Shown: positions 7,236-16,264 of the stretch, piece by piece
How positions within the stretch are numbered: the stretch's first letter is position 1
Layout of the letters: each line of letters begins with the position of its first letter
Source of the DNA: DATKYV01 sp035528275
Lineage (GTDB): Bacteria; Acidobacteriota; Terriglobia; UBA7540
NCBI GenBank assembly: GCA_035528275.1
Contig: DATKYV010000340.1
Location: 1-47,865, forward strand
Reading direction: 5' to 3'
Length of the DNA: 47,865 nucleotides
The notes under the pieces: model-generated
The model's database searches: none
What the model saw: only the letters and a program-made list of their open reading frames with translations
What the model was told of the DNA's origin: nothing
Made by a program: the position numbers and the translations under genes

Positions 7236-8528
7236 TTAGCGTTCGGCAGGAGCCTTTACACCTTGCTGGAAAAGGACTTGGAGGCGATCACGAACCGAAG
7301 CCCGCACCCGCACCCGGACGAGCACACGGTCATCTTCAAAGTCCGTACTCAGCACGTTTCCCAAGTGGTGAAGCATCGCAAGGCGCTCGCCATCGGCAGC
7401 GGAGAGTTCAAACTGCACCTCGATAACGGGGTCCGCGGAGAGGTCCCGGTCAATCAGGTGCAACAAAGATTCCAAACCCTCTCCCGTGATGGCCGAGACG
7501 GCCGCACACTTTGCCTCGTTATCGCTGCCGGCGTCCAGTCGTTTCAGTTCGGCGGGCTGGAGAAGATCGATCTTGTTCCAAACGTGAAGACGCGGGGCCG
7601 CCCCAACGCCCAGACTTTCCAGCAAGCCCTCGACAGCGGCATCCTGCTCCGCACGGCGAGGATCTGAGGCGTCGGTTACGTGGAGGATCAGGTCTGCGTC
7701 TTCGAGTTCCTCGAGCGTGGCGCGGAAGGCCGCGACCAGATGAGGAGGCGATTTGCGAATGAACCCTACCGTATCGGAAAGGAGGACAGGGCGGCCCGAC
7801 TCGAGCTTGAAGGCACGCACGGTGGGGTCGAGCGTGGCGAAGAGACGCGGCGATGTGGTGACCGAGGCGCGGGTCAGGGTGTTGAACAGCGTCGACTTGC
7901 CGGCGTTGGTGTATCCCACCAGAGAAACGGTGAGGAACCTTTGCTGGCGGCGGCGGGCGCGGTGGAGCGCGCGCTGGGAACGCACGCGATCGATGGCTTG
8001 GGTCAGTTTTGCGATGCGGGAACGGAGGCGGCGACGGTCGAACTCCAACTGCTGCTCGCCGGGCCCGCGGGTTCCAATGCCGCCCCCCAGCCGGGAGAGC
8101 AGCGTTCCTCGGCCCGCCAGGCGGGGCAGGAGGTAGTTCAGCTGCGCGAGCTCAACCTGGAGTTTGCCCTCTCGCGTGCGGGCGCGACGCGCGAAGATGT
8201 CCAGGATCAACTGGGTGCGGTCGATGACCTTCAGGCCGAGTGCCTGTTCGAGATTGCGGAGTTGGGAGGGTGTGAGGTCATGGTCGAAGATAATCACTCC
8301 CGCGCCCACGGCGCGGGCGGCGGCGTGAACCGCCTCGACCTTGCCCCGGCCCACCAAGGTGGCGGGGTCGGGCTTGGGTGAGTGCTGCAGCGTGGATCCC
8401 ACGACTCGGGCTCCGGCGCTGATGGCGAGCTCGTGAAGTTCCTGGAGCATCTCCTCCACGTCGGAGGTTCTGCCTGCCACGACCGGGCGCCGGCTCGACG
8501 CCCAGCCCACCAGGTACGCTTTCTCCAC
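7236..8528 (-). CDS. hflX: Ribosome-associated GTPase HflX
   Basis: About 430 residues from a GTG at 8528, which lies 22 bp after the hfq stop. An in-frame ATG at 8618 would add 30 arginine-rich residues and overlap hfq by 68 bp, so GTG is preferred though not proven. HflX N-terminal domain: LVGRGKVEA, VIIFDHDLTPSQLRNLE, then LDIFARRARTREGKLQVELAQL and the glycine-rich GGGIGTRGPGE linker. GTPase domain: P-loop GYTNAGKS (about 205-212), DTVGFI (G3) and NKID (G4). HflX rescues stalled or heat-damaged ribosomes by splitting 70S. It is last in the co-directional lpx-to-hflX series and directly follows hfq, as in many bacteria. Confidence 0.93.
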   Translation of the reverse strand: MEKAYLVGWASSRRPVVAGRTSDVEEMLQELHELAISAGARVVGSTLQHSPKPDPATLVGRGKVEAVHAAARAVGAGVIIFDHDLTPSQLRNLEQALGLKVIDRTQLILDIFARRARTREGKLQVELAQLNYLLPRLAGRGTLLSRLGGGIGTRGPGEQQLEFDRRRLRSRIAKLTQAIDRVRSQRALHRARRRQQRFLTVSLVGYTNAGKSTLFNTLTRASVTTSPRLFATLDPTVRAFKLESGRPVLLSDTVGFIRKSPPHLVAAFRATLEELEDADLILHVTDASDPRRAEQDAAVEGLLESLGVGAAPRLHVWNKIDLLQPAELKRLDAGSDNEAKCAAVSAITGEGLESLLHLIDRDLSADPVIEVQFELSAADGERLAMLHHLGNVLSTDFEDDRVLVRVRVRASVRDRLQVLFQQGVKAPAER

Positions 8529-8550
8529 ATCATGGGTCCGGCGAATACGC

Positions 8551-8793
8551 TTATCCCTCCGAAGCCGCCGCGGGCGGTGAAGCAGAGGAGCGCGGCAGTA
8601 CGACCGTTGAGATGGCATGCTTGAAGATCAATTGCTCCTGGCTGTTGCTTTCCAGGACGACCGAGTACTTGTCGAAACTGCGGATGCGGCCCGTCAGCTT
8701 GACGCCGCTGGTGAGGTAAACGGTAACCAGGAGTTTCTCTTTGCGCGCGGAATTCAAGAAGCCGTCCTGGATGTTCTGCGTCTGTTTTTCCAT
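8551..8793 (-). CDS. hfq: RNA chaperone Hfq
   Basis: 80 residues from the ATG at 8793, preceded by an AAAGAGAG ribosome site. Sm1 motif: NIQDGFLNSARKEK then VTVYLTSGVKLTGRIRSFDKY. Sm2: the IFKHAISTVV segment, which is the Hfq-typical KHA form. The NIQDxFLN segment forms the proximal RNA-binding face around glutamine and the KH pair. The C-terminal tail is short (SSASPPAAASEG). It forms a hexameric ring that pairs small RNAs with mRNAs. It sits 29 bp after miaA and before hflX, the classic miaA-hfq-hflX order. A longer ATG upstream at 8904 overlaps miaA and was rejected. Confidence 0.95.
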   Translation of the reverse strand: MEKQTQNIQDGFLNSARKEKLLVTVYLTSGVKLTGRIRSFDKYSVVLESNSQEQLIFKHAISTVVLPRSSASPPAAASEG

Positions 8794-8822
8794 GTTCTCT
8801 CTCTTTCTGAGTGGGGGCGTGA

Positions 8823-9842
8823 TCATAGGTCCTTCCCATTTGACGTCCGAGAGACGTGCAGGAGATGTGAAGAATTCCGCGTCGCGCCGGCGGCGTCCGG
8901 CCACGTGCTAGCCAGCCAGTCAAAAACCCGGCCCTGGATGGCTTCGTCGTCACCGAAGCCGGCGAACCACGTGACGTCCGATTCGCGACGAAACCACGTC
9001 ATCTGGCGCTTGGCGTATTGCCGTGTAGCGGCCTGCGTGGAGCGAACCGCTTCCTCACGGCTGATTCCTTCACGAAGCACGGCGCAGGCCTGCCGATATC
9101 CCAAGGCCCCGAGGGGTTTGAGGCTGTGGGCGTCCGGCGACCGTTCGAGCGCCATGCGGGTCTCTTCGAGGAGGCCGCGATCGAACATTCGGGTGACCCG
9201 GGCGTTGATCCGCTCGGCGAGCTGTGTCCGTTCAGGAGCCAGCCCGATCTTGACGACGTGGAATCCCCGTAGGCCGCTTCTCCCCTGAGCTTGCAGTGCC
9301 GACACGGGCTGGCGTGCCAGCACGCAAACTTCGACGGCGCGGATGATTTTCTGCGTGTCCCGGAAGTGGATCCGCGCGGCGGCGGACGGGTCCAGACGCC
9401 CGAGCAGATGGTGAAGAAACTCCCGTCCCCGGCGACGGGCCAGATCGCCTAGCCGCGAACGCAACACCGCCGAGCGCGGCGGGCCCTCAAACAATCCGAG
9501 CAGAAGGGCGCGCAGGTAAAGCCCCGTCCCGCCCACGACGATGGGAAGTTTTCCTCGGGCGCGCACCGCGGCCAGCACCCGTTCCGCCTCGCGCCGAAAG
9601 TCCCCAGCCGTGAAATCCTCGTCAGGCTCCACCACGTCGAGCAGGTGGTGCGGGATGCCTCTCCTTTTGCCCGGCGGCACTTTGCCCGTTCCGACGTCAA
9701 AGCCGCGATAAACCTGGACCGAGTCGCAGTTGACGATTTCTCCAGACAGGCGCTCGGCGAGGGCGAGCGCCAGCGCCGATTTGCCCGCCGCCGTGGGTCC
9801 CACAATCACCAGCAACGCGTAACCTTCTCCTATCGAGCCCAC
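8823..9842 (-). CDS. miaA: tRNA dimethylallyltransferase
   Basis: About 339 residues from a GTG at 9842. In-frame ATGs at 9905 and 10046 would add a serine/proline-rich stretch unlike any MiaA N-terminus. P-loop GPTAAGKS lies at residues ~15-22, followed by CDSVQVYRGFDVGTGK and later VVGGTGLYLRALLLG, all MiaA signatures. The C-terminal part has YAKRQMTWFRRE, the tRNA-binding motif. It adds the dimethylallyl group to A37 of tRNAs that read UNN codons, improving decoding fidelity. It lies between tonB and hfq on the same strand. The start is overlapped by a possible small membrane ORF (9830-9934). Confidence 0.93.
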   Translation of the reverse strand: MGSIGEGYALLVIVGPTAAGKSALALALAERLSGEIVNCDSVQVYRGFDVGTGKVPPGKRRGIPHHLLDVVEPDEDFTAGDFRREAERVLAAVRARGKLPIVVGGTGLYLRALLLGLFEGPPRSAVLRSRLGDLARRRGREFLHHLLGRLDPSAAARIHFRDTQKIIRAVEVCVLARQPVSALQAQGRSGLRGFHVVKIGLAPERTQLAERINARVTRMFDRGLLEETRMALERSPDAHSLKPLGALGYRQACAVLREGISREEAVRSTQAATRQYAKRQMTWFRRESDVTWFAGFGDDEAIQGRVFDWLASTWPDAAGATRNSSHLLHVSRTSNGKDL

Positions 9843-9934
9843 CAGAGCGCTCTCAGGGCCCGGACCACTAGCAGGCAGACGATGATGCCCAGAACGAGAA
9901 AACATCCGAGTAGTTGTGTCCTTGAGAGGCGCAT
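9830..9934 (-). CDS. Possible 34-residue single-pass membrane peptide
   Basis: ATG at 9934 to TAG at 9830. The translation begins MRLSRTQLLG, continues with a clean hydrophobic helix (about residues 9-24, leucine, valine and isoleucine with two cysteines) and ends in a basic, tryptophan-containing tail. It is in a different frame from miaA and overlaps its GTG start by 13 bp, which would allow coupling. It fills the 235 bp between tonB and miaA, where the extended miaA reading looks non-coding. No clear ribosome site and no known family, so this is a candidate only. Confidence 0.35.
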   Translation of the reverse strand: MRLSRTQLLGCFLVLGIIVCLLVVRALRALWWAR

Positions 9935-10077
9935 CAGTGTTCGAGTTCACGGTTTGGGGCGGCGATATGGAACGGGTGCCGGGTCGCGGCGGGGAACTCT
10001 CCGTCCGGGATTCATGACGCGACTCCGCCGCAGTCTTACTCCTCACCCAGGAATTCTAACCGAGGGGCTCAGCCGCT

Positions 10078-11073
10078 TCAAGGGCCATACCCCAAGTTGT
10101 ATAGGAAAATGAACTGGAGCACGAGATGCTCGCCCGTGAACTCCTCGGGGAGAGGAGGGAAAGGATTGGAGGCGCGGATCGCCGCCAGTGCCGCGCGGTC
10201 GAGCGGGTCCGAGCCGGACGACGCCACCAGGCGGAGTTCGGGCACGGACCCGTCTTTCAGGATTTCGAAGACGATGCCAACCCGTCCCTTGGTGCCCAGC
10301 CGTGCCGTCACCGGAATCACCGCGTACCAGTTGCGGCGCACATTCCACACCACTCTTGCCAGGTAGGGGCCGAAGTCCACACCGCGCGTGTCCGAAAGGA
10401 TGACCGGCCCTTCCGTCGAGAAGTTGGGGTCGAAGTTGCGGAATTGGGAAAGCGAATCGCCGGCGCCCTCGCCCGGGCCCGCGGCGCGACCGCGCGCGGC
10501 GGCTTCCAGCGACTGCTGGATGGCCTGGCCGGGAGTAGAGCTGGGCAGGCGGAGCCGTGAGTTCCCGCCCGAGCCCTCGGGTCGTACGTCCATCAGTCGA
10601 AGCTGGCTTTCCTTGTTCTCCTCCGCAGGAGGGGGAGGAACTTCGGACCCGCCCGGCGGCGCAGCGGGTGCCGCGCCGGGCGACGGCAGCTGCGGCGCGC
10701 CCCCCGCGATCTCGGGCAACGGTGTATTCCCTTGAGAGTAGGGCATTCGATTGCCAAACGGGTTGATGACGGGCGAACGCCCCTGGGCGCGGCGGTCTTT
10801 GTCGGAAAGGATGTCGGTGTCAGGCGGGGGCTCCTGCATGCGCTTCAGGACATCGGGCGGAATCCACAGAAACGTGCGCTCGCGCGGGGCAACGGGTTCG
10901 ACCTGCACGCCCATCATTGCCGCGCCGCGCCGCAGGAGGTCGGGCGAGACCATCAGCAGGGTAATGAGCAGGGCGTGCAGGATCAAGGAAAGCAGGAACA
11001 TCGTGCGGCGACGCCAGCGCGCTGCTTCTTGCTCCATCTCCAGCAGTAAGTGGAATTCTGGCTCCGTGCTCAT
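10078..11073 (-). CDS. tonB: TonB-family energy transducer
   Basis: 331 residues. A short cytoplasmic N-terminus is followed by one membrane helix (about residues 24-43, FLLSLILHALLITLLMV), then a long proline/glycine-rich periplasmic linker (about 120-180). The TonB C-terminal domain follows (about 235-325), with YLARVVWNVRRNWY, GRVGIVFEILKDG and the DRAALAAIRASNPFPPLPEEF segment. It passes proton-motive energy to outer-membrane receptors. No exbB, exbD or receptor is adjacent. Its place inside an lpx/miaA series is odd for a transporter subunit and may reflect an envelope-maintenance role. Spacing is 32 bp after the oxidoreductase gene. Confidence 0.85.
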   Translation of the reverse strand: MSTEPEFHLLLEMEQEAARWRRRTMFLLSLILHALLITLLMVSPDLLRRGAAMMGVQVEPVAPRERTFLWIPPDVLKRMQEPPPDTDILSDKDRRAQGRSPVINPFGNRMPYSQGNTPLPEIAGGAPQLPSPGAAPAAPPGGSEVPPPPAEENKESQLRLMDVRPEGSGGNSRLRLPSSTPGQAIQQSLEAAARGRAAGPGEGAGDSLSQFRNFDPNFSTEGPVILSDTRGVDFGPYLARVVWNVRRNWYAVIPVTARLGTKGRVGIVFEILKDGSVPELRLVASSGSDPLDRAALAAIRASNPFPPLPEEFTGEHLVLQFIFLYNLGYGP

Positions 11074-11105
11074 CGTTCAGGGTCCGTTCCCCGGTGTGCT
11101 ACGAA

Positions 11106-12086
11106 CTAGATTTCCCCGCTGCGCCCCGCGGGTCGCCTCAGAGGTACTTTCACCTGGGCGGCGTGCTCTTCGATGCGCGTCATGACGCGTTCCGCCAAGG
11201 CCAGCGCCTTGCGCCCTTCCTCTCCTCCCACCAGTGGCGGGCGGCGGGTGCTCACCGATTCGATAAAGGCTTCCAATTCCGCCCGCAGAGGCTCGACGGG
11301 GTTGGAATCCAGCTTGCGAAAACCGATCTGGGGCGATGCGCCGGTATGGTTTACGCTGAGGGCGATGACGTCCCGCCGCGTAAAGTCGATCGAGATGTAC
11401 TCGTTGGGCTGAAAGTAGCGGAACTTCCTTACCCTTTCAGTGCTCACTCGGCTGGCGGTGAGGTTAGCGACGGTCCCGTTCTCAAACTCCACGCGTGCGT
11501 TGGCAATGTCCACCTTGTCGGAGAGGACGGGCAATCCCACGGCGCGCACGTCGCGCACCGGCGCGTCCACCATCCAGAGCACCAGGTCGAGGTCGTGGAT
11601 CATCAGGTCGAAGACCACGTCCACGTCCAAGCTGCGGGGGCTGAAGACTCCCAGGCGGTGAATCTCGAAAAACAGCGGGTTGCGGGTGACCGCTTTGGCC
11701 GCCGCCACGCCGGGATTGAATCGCTCGAGATGGCCAACCTGAAGGATGCGTCCCTTTTCCGCTGCCAGCGCCGTGAGCTCGTCGGCTTCCTCGACGGTGC
11801 GCGTGATGGGCTTTTCGAGAAGCACGTCCACGCCGCGGGCGAAGGCGGCGCGCCCCGTCGCCGCGTGGTCGGTGGTGGGGATCACCACGCTGACCGCCCG
11901 GACCGCCTCCAGGGTTTCCTCAAGACTCTGGAAGGCGCGAACGGCCAGTTCCGCTGCCACCGCCTGGGAGCGCTCGGCACGCACGTCGAAGACGCCGACG
12001 AGTTCCGCGCCTTCGATTTCGCTGAGATGCCGCGCGTGGTTCCGGCCGTGTTCTCCAACGCCGATCACCGCGACCGGTATCTTCAT
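11106..12086 (-). CDS. Gfo/Idh/MocA-family NAD(P) oxidoreductase in the lpx cluster
   Basis: 326 residues. An N-terminal Rossmann fold opens with VAVIGVGEHGRNHARHL (GxGxxG, about residues 6-11). The family EKP motif is LLEKPIT (about 94-100), and the C-terminal alpha/beta domain carries LQVGHLERFNP and the VFDLMIHDLDLVLW segment. It starts 1 bp after the lpxI stop, so coupling is very likely. Known relative: GnnA, which oxidises UDP-GlcNAc at C3 so that GnnB can aminate it for amide-linked lipid A. A GnnA-like role is an inference from position only. No aminotransferase (gnnB) is in the window. Confidence 0.85.
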   Translation of the reverse strand: MKIPVAVIGVGEHGRNHARHLSEIEGAELVGVFDVRAERSQAVAAELAVRAFQSLEETLEAVRAVSVVIPTTDHAATGRAAFARGVDVLLEKPITRTVEEADELTALAAEKGRILQVGHLERFNPGVAAAKAVTRNPLFFEIHRLGVFSPRSLDVDVVFDLMIHDLDLVLWMVDAPVRDVRAVGLPVLSDKVDIANARVEFENGTVANLTASRVSTERVRKFRYFQPNEYISIDFTRRDVIALSVNHTGASPQIGFRKLDSNPVEPLRAELEAFIESVSTRRPPLVGGEEGRKALALAERVMTRIEEHAAQVKVPLRRPAGRSGEI

Positions 12087-12087
12087 G

Positions 12088-12960
12088 TCAATCCTTCAAG
12101 CCCACGATGGCGATCCCGGCCTCGTCGGCTTCCGCCACAAGGTGCGGCCTTTCGAACAGGAGTGTCTTCCCCGCGTCCACGGCCAGCACGCCGGCGTTCG
12201 ATTCCTTCATCACCTGGATGGTCTTCCGCCCCACCACCGGGACGTCGAAGCGCATATCCTGGTCGGGCTTACTCACTTTGACGACAACCAGGCGTCTTCC
12301 GTTGCTCAGGGTTGCGGCCCTGGCGATGGTGGCGTCAGTTCCCTCCATGGCCTCCATGGCCACGCACGCCCGGTCGGCCACCACGATCGTTTGCCCGAGG
12401 TCGAGCCCGGCGATCTTCTTGGCAATCTCCCGCCCGTAGGCGATGTCGGCCAGTTCGCTCTCGTCGGGCGCGCGGCGGGTCAGTGTGCCGGCTTCGGCAA
12501 GCAGAGGTTTGAGAAACAGCGTGGAATCTTCAACCCGGATACCACGTCCCTCGAGCATGCGCACGAAAGCTCCAATCAAGGCGTCAGTGTTGCGGCGCTC
12601 GAGCGATTCGACGGCCTCGCGCACCACCGCGTCCGGCTTGATGGCGCTGAACAACTGCACGTGTTTCACCTGTCCGGCCAGCAGCACTCGATCCACCTTT
12701 TCGGCAACCAGCAGCTCCAGCAGCTTCGCCACCTCGCCCAGGCTCAGCCAGTGGATGGCGTCGGTTTTTCGGGAGAGATCCGGCGAGGCTTCCTCTTTGA
12801 TGGCAATGACCAGCGGGTCGATGCCCTGGCCACGCGCCGCCTCCAGCACCAGGAAAGGGAAGCTGCCGTTGCCGGCAATAATGGCGTACCGGGCGGCGGG
12901 GGTCGCGAGTGGGATTGTGGATTGGGACTTCACCGGCTCACCGCCGAAACTTCGAGTCAT
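12088..12960 (-). CDS. lpxI: UDP-2,3-diacylglucosamine pyrophosphatase LpxI
   Basis: 290 residues, the usual LpxI (DUF1009) length. N-terminal domain: YAIIAGNGSFPFLVLEAARGQG, then IHWLSLGEVAKLLELL and VLLAGQVKH. The C-terminal catalytic domain has VADRACVAMEAMEGTDATIARA, VVKVSKPDQDMRFDVPVVG and the GVLAVDAGKTLLFER segment. It cleaves UDP-2,3-diacylglucosamine to lipid X and UMP, the step done by LpxH in enteric bacteria. It sits 34 bp after lpxA and 1 bp before the oxidoreductase gene. The start (ATG 12960) gives an N-terminal tail of ~20 residues; a GTG at residue 10 is an alternative. Confidence 0.92.
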   Translation of the reverse strand: MTRSFGGEPVKSQSTIPLATPAARYAIIAGNGSFPFLVLEAARGQGIDPLVIAIKEEASPDLSRKTDAIHWLSLGEVAKLLELLVAEKVDRVLLAGQVKHVQLFSAIKPDAVVREAVESLERRNTDALIGAFVRMLEGRGIRVEDSTLFLKPLLAEAGTLTRRAPDESELADIAYGREIAKKIAGLDLGQTIVVADRACVAMEAMEGTDATIARAATLSNGRRLVVVKVSKPDQDMRFDVPVVGRKTIQVMKESNAGVLAVDAGKTLLFERPHLVAEADEAGIAIVGLKD

Positions 12961-12994
12961 GGAATGACCCGATTCTCCAACGACCCGACGGCCG

Positions 12995-13771
12995 TTATTT
13001 CACCACCCCGCGCTGGGATGTCCGGACAAATTCCACCAGCGCCCGCACGTGCTGGGACTTGAAACCCTGCTTTTCGATGGCTTCGAGTGCCTGGGTGGTG
13101 TTCAACTTCGAGCGGGAAAGCAGGCGGAATGCCTTGTCGAGCTCCGCGACATCCTCGGAGCCGAGCCCGCGACGCTCCAGGCCCAGCCGGTTCGCGCCGT
13201 ACATTCCCATGGGGCGTTCGGCAGAGGTTTTGGAGTAGGGGAGGATGTCCTTGTTCACAATGGTGTAGCTGCCGAGGAAGCTGTATGCGCCGATTCTGCA
13301 AAACTGGTGGATGCCGCAGAAAGCCCCGACGGTGGCATGATCGCCGATCTCCACGTGGCCCGCCAACGACGCGCCATTGGCCATGATGATGTCGTTGCTC
13401 AACCGGCAATCGTGGGCGATGTGGACGTAAGCCATGAGGAAATTCCGGTTTCCGATTCGCGTCACGCCCTCGCCTTCGACCGTGCCGCGATGCAGCGTCA
13501 CAAATTCGCGGATGACGTTGTCGTCGCCGATCTCCAGGCGCGTCGGCTGGCCCTTGTATTTCAGGTCCTGGCAAGGGAAGCCGATCGCCCCGTAGGGGAA
13601 GATGCGGTTGCGCTTGCCGATCCGCGTGGGGCCCTCGATCACGACGTGCGACATTACCTCGCAGTCGTCGCCGATTTCGACGCCCTCCCCAATCACCGTG
13701 TAGGGCCCCACCGTCACGCTGCAGGCGATTTGAGCTTGGGGATGAATGATGGCCGTGGGATGAGCTTTCAT
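12995..13771 (-). CDS. lpxA: Acyl-ACP--UDP-N-acetylglucosamine O-acyltransferase
   Basis: 258 residues. A left-handed beta-helix made of hexapeptide repeats covers about residues 5-185, followed by a helical C-terminal domain. The catalytic histidine region is AYVHIAHDC, with H120 matching E. coli H125, and GAIGFPCQDLKYKG is typical of the substrate loop. It adds the first acyl chain to UDP-GlcNAc (or its 3-amino form) at the start of lipid A synthesis in the cytoplasm. Its start overlaps the fabZ stop by 4 bp. lpxD, commonly next to fabZ and lpxA, is not in this window. Confidence 0.95.
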   Translation of the reverse strand: MKAHPTAIIHPQAQIACSVTVGPYTVIGEGVEIGDDCEVMSHVVIEGPTRIGKRNRIFPYGAIGFPCQDLKYKGQPTRLEIGDDNVIREFVTLHRGTVEGEGVTRIGNRNFLMAYVHIAHDCRLSNDIIMANGASLAGHVEIGDHATVGAFCGIHQFCRIGAYSFLGSYTIVNKDILPYSKTSAERPMGMYGANRLGLERRGLGSEDVAELDKAFRLLSRSKLNTTQALEAIEKQGFKSQHVRALVEFVRTSQRGVVK

Positions 13772-14271
13772 TTATCTGGCCGCTCGGCGATGGCGAACAG
13801 GACGATGGCTTCCGACGCGAGCTTTCCGTCCACGGTAGCCCGGCCTTGCATCTTGCCGAAATTGTTTCGCCGGTTCAGCAGCTCCATCTCGATCCGCAAC
13901 TGATCCCCGGGAACCACCGGCCGGCGGAACTTGGCGCTTTCGATACCGGTGAAGTAGATGAGCTTCTTGTCCTTGTCCGGCAGGTCGCGATAGATCATCA
14001 CCCCCGCCACCTGCGCCATGGCTTCGATGATCAGCACTCCGGGCATGACCGGAGCGCCGGGGAAGTGGCCCTGGAAGAACTGCTCGTTGATGGTAACGTT
14101 CTTCAGGCCGACGATCCGTTTGTCCGCCTCGAGCTCCACGATGCGGTCGACGAGCAGGAAGGGATAACGGTGTGGCAGAAACCTCATGATCTCGTTGACC
14201 GTGTAGACCACTTGCTTCTCGGTATCGGTTGTTGCTGTTGACTCAGCCACGAAGCACCGTCCCGGCCCCAC
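13768..14271 (-). CDS. fabZ: 3-hydroxyacyl-[ACP] dehydratase FabZ
   Basis: 167 residues from a GTG at 14271 with GAAGGGG as ribosome site; a second GTG at 14250 would shorten it by 7. A hot-dog fold with catalytic H69 and E83 in GHFPGAPVMPGVLIIEAMAQ, and the substrate segment RFLPHRYPFLLVDRI. It dehydrates beta-hydroxyacyl-ACP in fatty-acid elongation and competes with LpxA for hydroxyacyl-ACP, which explains the common linkage. It is the first gene of the long minus-strand series, below a promoter with a perfect TATAAT at 14340-14345. Confidence 0.95.
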   Translation of the reverse strand: MGPGRCFVAESTATTDTEKQVVYTVNEIMRFLPHRYPFLLVDRIVELEADKRIVGLKNVTINEQFFQGHFPGAPVMPGVLIIEAMAQVAGVMIYRDLPDKDKKLIYFTGIESAKFRRPVVPGDQLRIEMELLNRRNNFGKMQGRATVDGKLASEAIVLFAIAERPDK

Positions 14272-14339
14272 AGATTGCCCCTTCGCCCGCCGGGCATGCC
14301 GTTACCCGGAGCGTCCCTCAGCGGCTGGGCCGTGCGACC

Positions 14340-14368
14340 ATTATAGACGAAACACCTCAGCCCACCAA
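14340..14368 (-). promoter_or_regulatory. Promoter of the fabZ-lpxA-lpxI series
   Basis: On the minus strand TTGGTG (14363-14368), a 17 bp spacer and a perfect TATAAT (14340-14345). A second TTGACA lies further upstream but 32 bp from the -10, too far to pair with it. Leader to the GTG is about 60 nt. Confidence 0.6.
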
Positions 14369-14480
14369 AGCGCGCTATGTCAAGGCATTGCCGGCGGATG
14401 TGACGAGGAGCGGTGGCATCATGTTCCGCATTAGTGTTGCGGACAGTCTGTCGCCATCCGATCCGCCAATCCCCTGTGCG

Positions 14481-14509
14481 TTGGCCGCTTTCCTGCGGTG
14501 TGTTAAACT
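14481..14509 (+). promoter_or_regulatory. Promoter and ribosome site of folD
   Basis: TTGGCC (14481-14486), 17 bp spacer, TAAACT (14504-14509). A strong TAAGGAG ribosome site at 14529-14535 fixes the GTG start at 14543. It is divergent from the fabZ promoter; the two -10 boxes are about 160 bp apart. Confidence 0.5.
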
Positions 14510-14542
14510 CGACGGGCTTAATACAACTTAAGGAGATGGATC

Positions 14543-15487
<945 letters not shown>

Positions 15488-15538
15488 GGCGGGCGGTCAC
15501 GTCTGCGGCCTACTGAGGCCGTCGCGGCGGCAGACCTC

Positions 15539-16165
15539 ATGACAGGTCGAGTGCGCTATTTTGGATTGACGGGCGGCGTAGCCTCCGGCAAGAGCTCCGT
15601 CGCCGGAATGTTTGCCGAGTTGGGCGCCAAGATTATTGACGCCGACCGGCTGGGCCACGAACTCATCCGCCGCGGTCTCCCGGCGTACGAGGAAATCCTC
15701 CACCACATCGGCCTCGATGTCCTCGATCCAGCTCAGGAGATTGACCGGAAGCGACTGGGGGCCATCGTCTTTTCCGACCCGCAGAAGCTCCACGAACTGA
15801 ACGCTATCCTGCACCCCCGCATCATCGAGGGCGTGGAATTGCTGGCCAGGATATTTCATTCCCGAGACCCGCAAACCGTGATCATGGTCGATGCGGCACT
15901 CATCTTTGAGGCAGGCATCGGCGGTCAGTTCGCCAAGGTTATTGTCGCTTGGTGCCGGCCGGAACAGCAGATCGAACGGCAAGTCTCGAAGGCCGGCGTC
16001 TCCCGCGAAGAGGCCGAGCGGCGAATTGCCAACCAGATGCCGGTGGAAGAGAAACGCCGTCGTGCTGATTATGTGATCGATTGCTCGGGAAGGCTGGATA
16101 AGACCCGTCGGCAGGTAAAAGCCCTTTTTCCGAAACTCCAACGGCTGATCAATTCACAGGGCTAG
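15539..16165 (+). CDS. coaE: Dephospho-CoA kinase
   Basis: 208 residues. Walker A GGVASGKS at residues 12-19 after the FGLT strand, then IIDADRLGHELI, LHPRI in the CoA-binding part, and the lid-like EEAERRIANQMPVEEKR with the ADYVIDCSG segment, all typical of CoaE. It phosphorylates the ribose 3'-OH of dephospho-CoA, the last step of CoA synthesis. It is probably co-transcribed with folD. The stop codon touches an imperfect inverted repeat (16165-16264) that lies between it and a convergent acyltransferase gene. Confidence 0.93.
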   Translation: MTGRVRYFGLTGGVASGKSSVAGMFAELGAKIIDADRLGHELIRRGLPAYEEILHHIGLDVLDPAQEIDRKRLGAIVFSDPQKLHELNAILHPRIIEGVELLARIFHSRDPQTVIMVDAALIFEAGIGGQFAKVIVAWCRPEQQIERQVSKAGVSREEAERRIANQMPVEEKRRRADYVIDCSGRLDKTRRQVKALFPKLQRLINSQG

Positions 16166-16264
16166 AAACTCGAAAATTGAAATTCGAAAATCGGAAAGCA
16201 GCCAACGGGAGAGTAAATTTCATGTACTCTCTTACGAGTTTCTATTTTCCAGTTTCGAGTTTCG
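16165..16264. repeat. Long imperfect inverted repeat, likely bidirectional terminator
   Basis: Arms 16165-16194 and 16235-16264 are complementary over about 30 bp with a few mismatches and share a GAAACTCGAAA core. Inside is a perfect GAGAGTA/TACTCTC hairpin (16209-16231). It separates convergent coaE and the DUF374 gene, and its right arm supplies the last codons of the latter. Confidence 0.6.
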
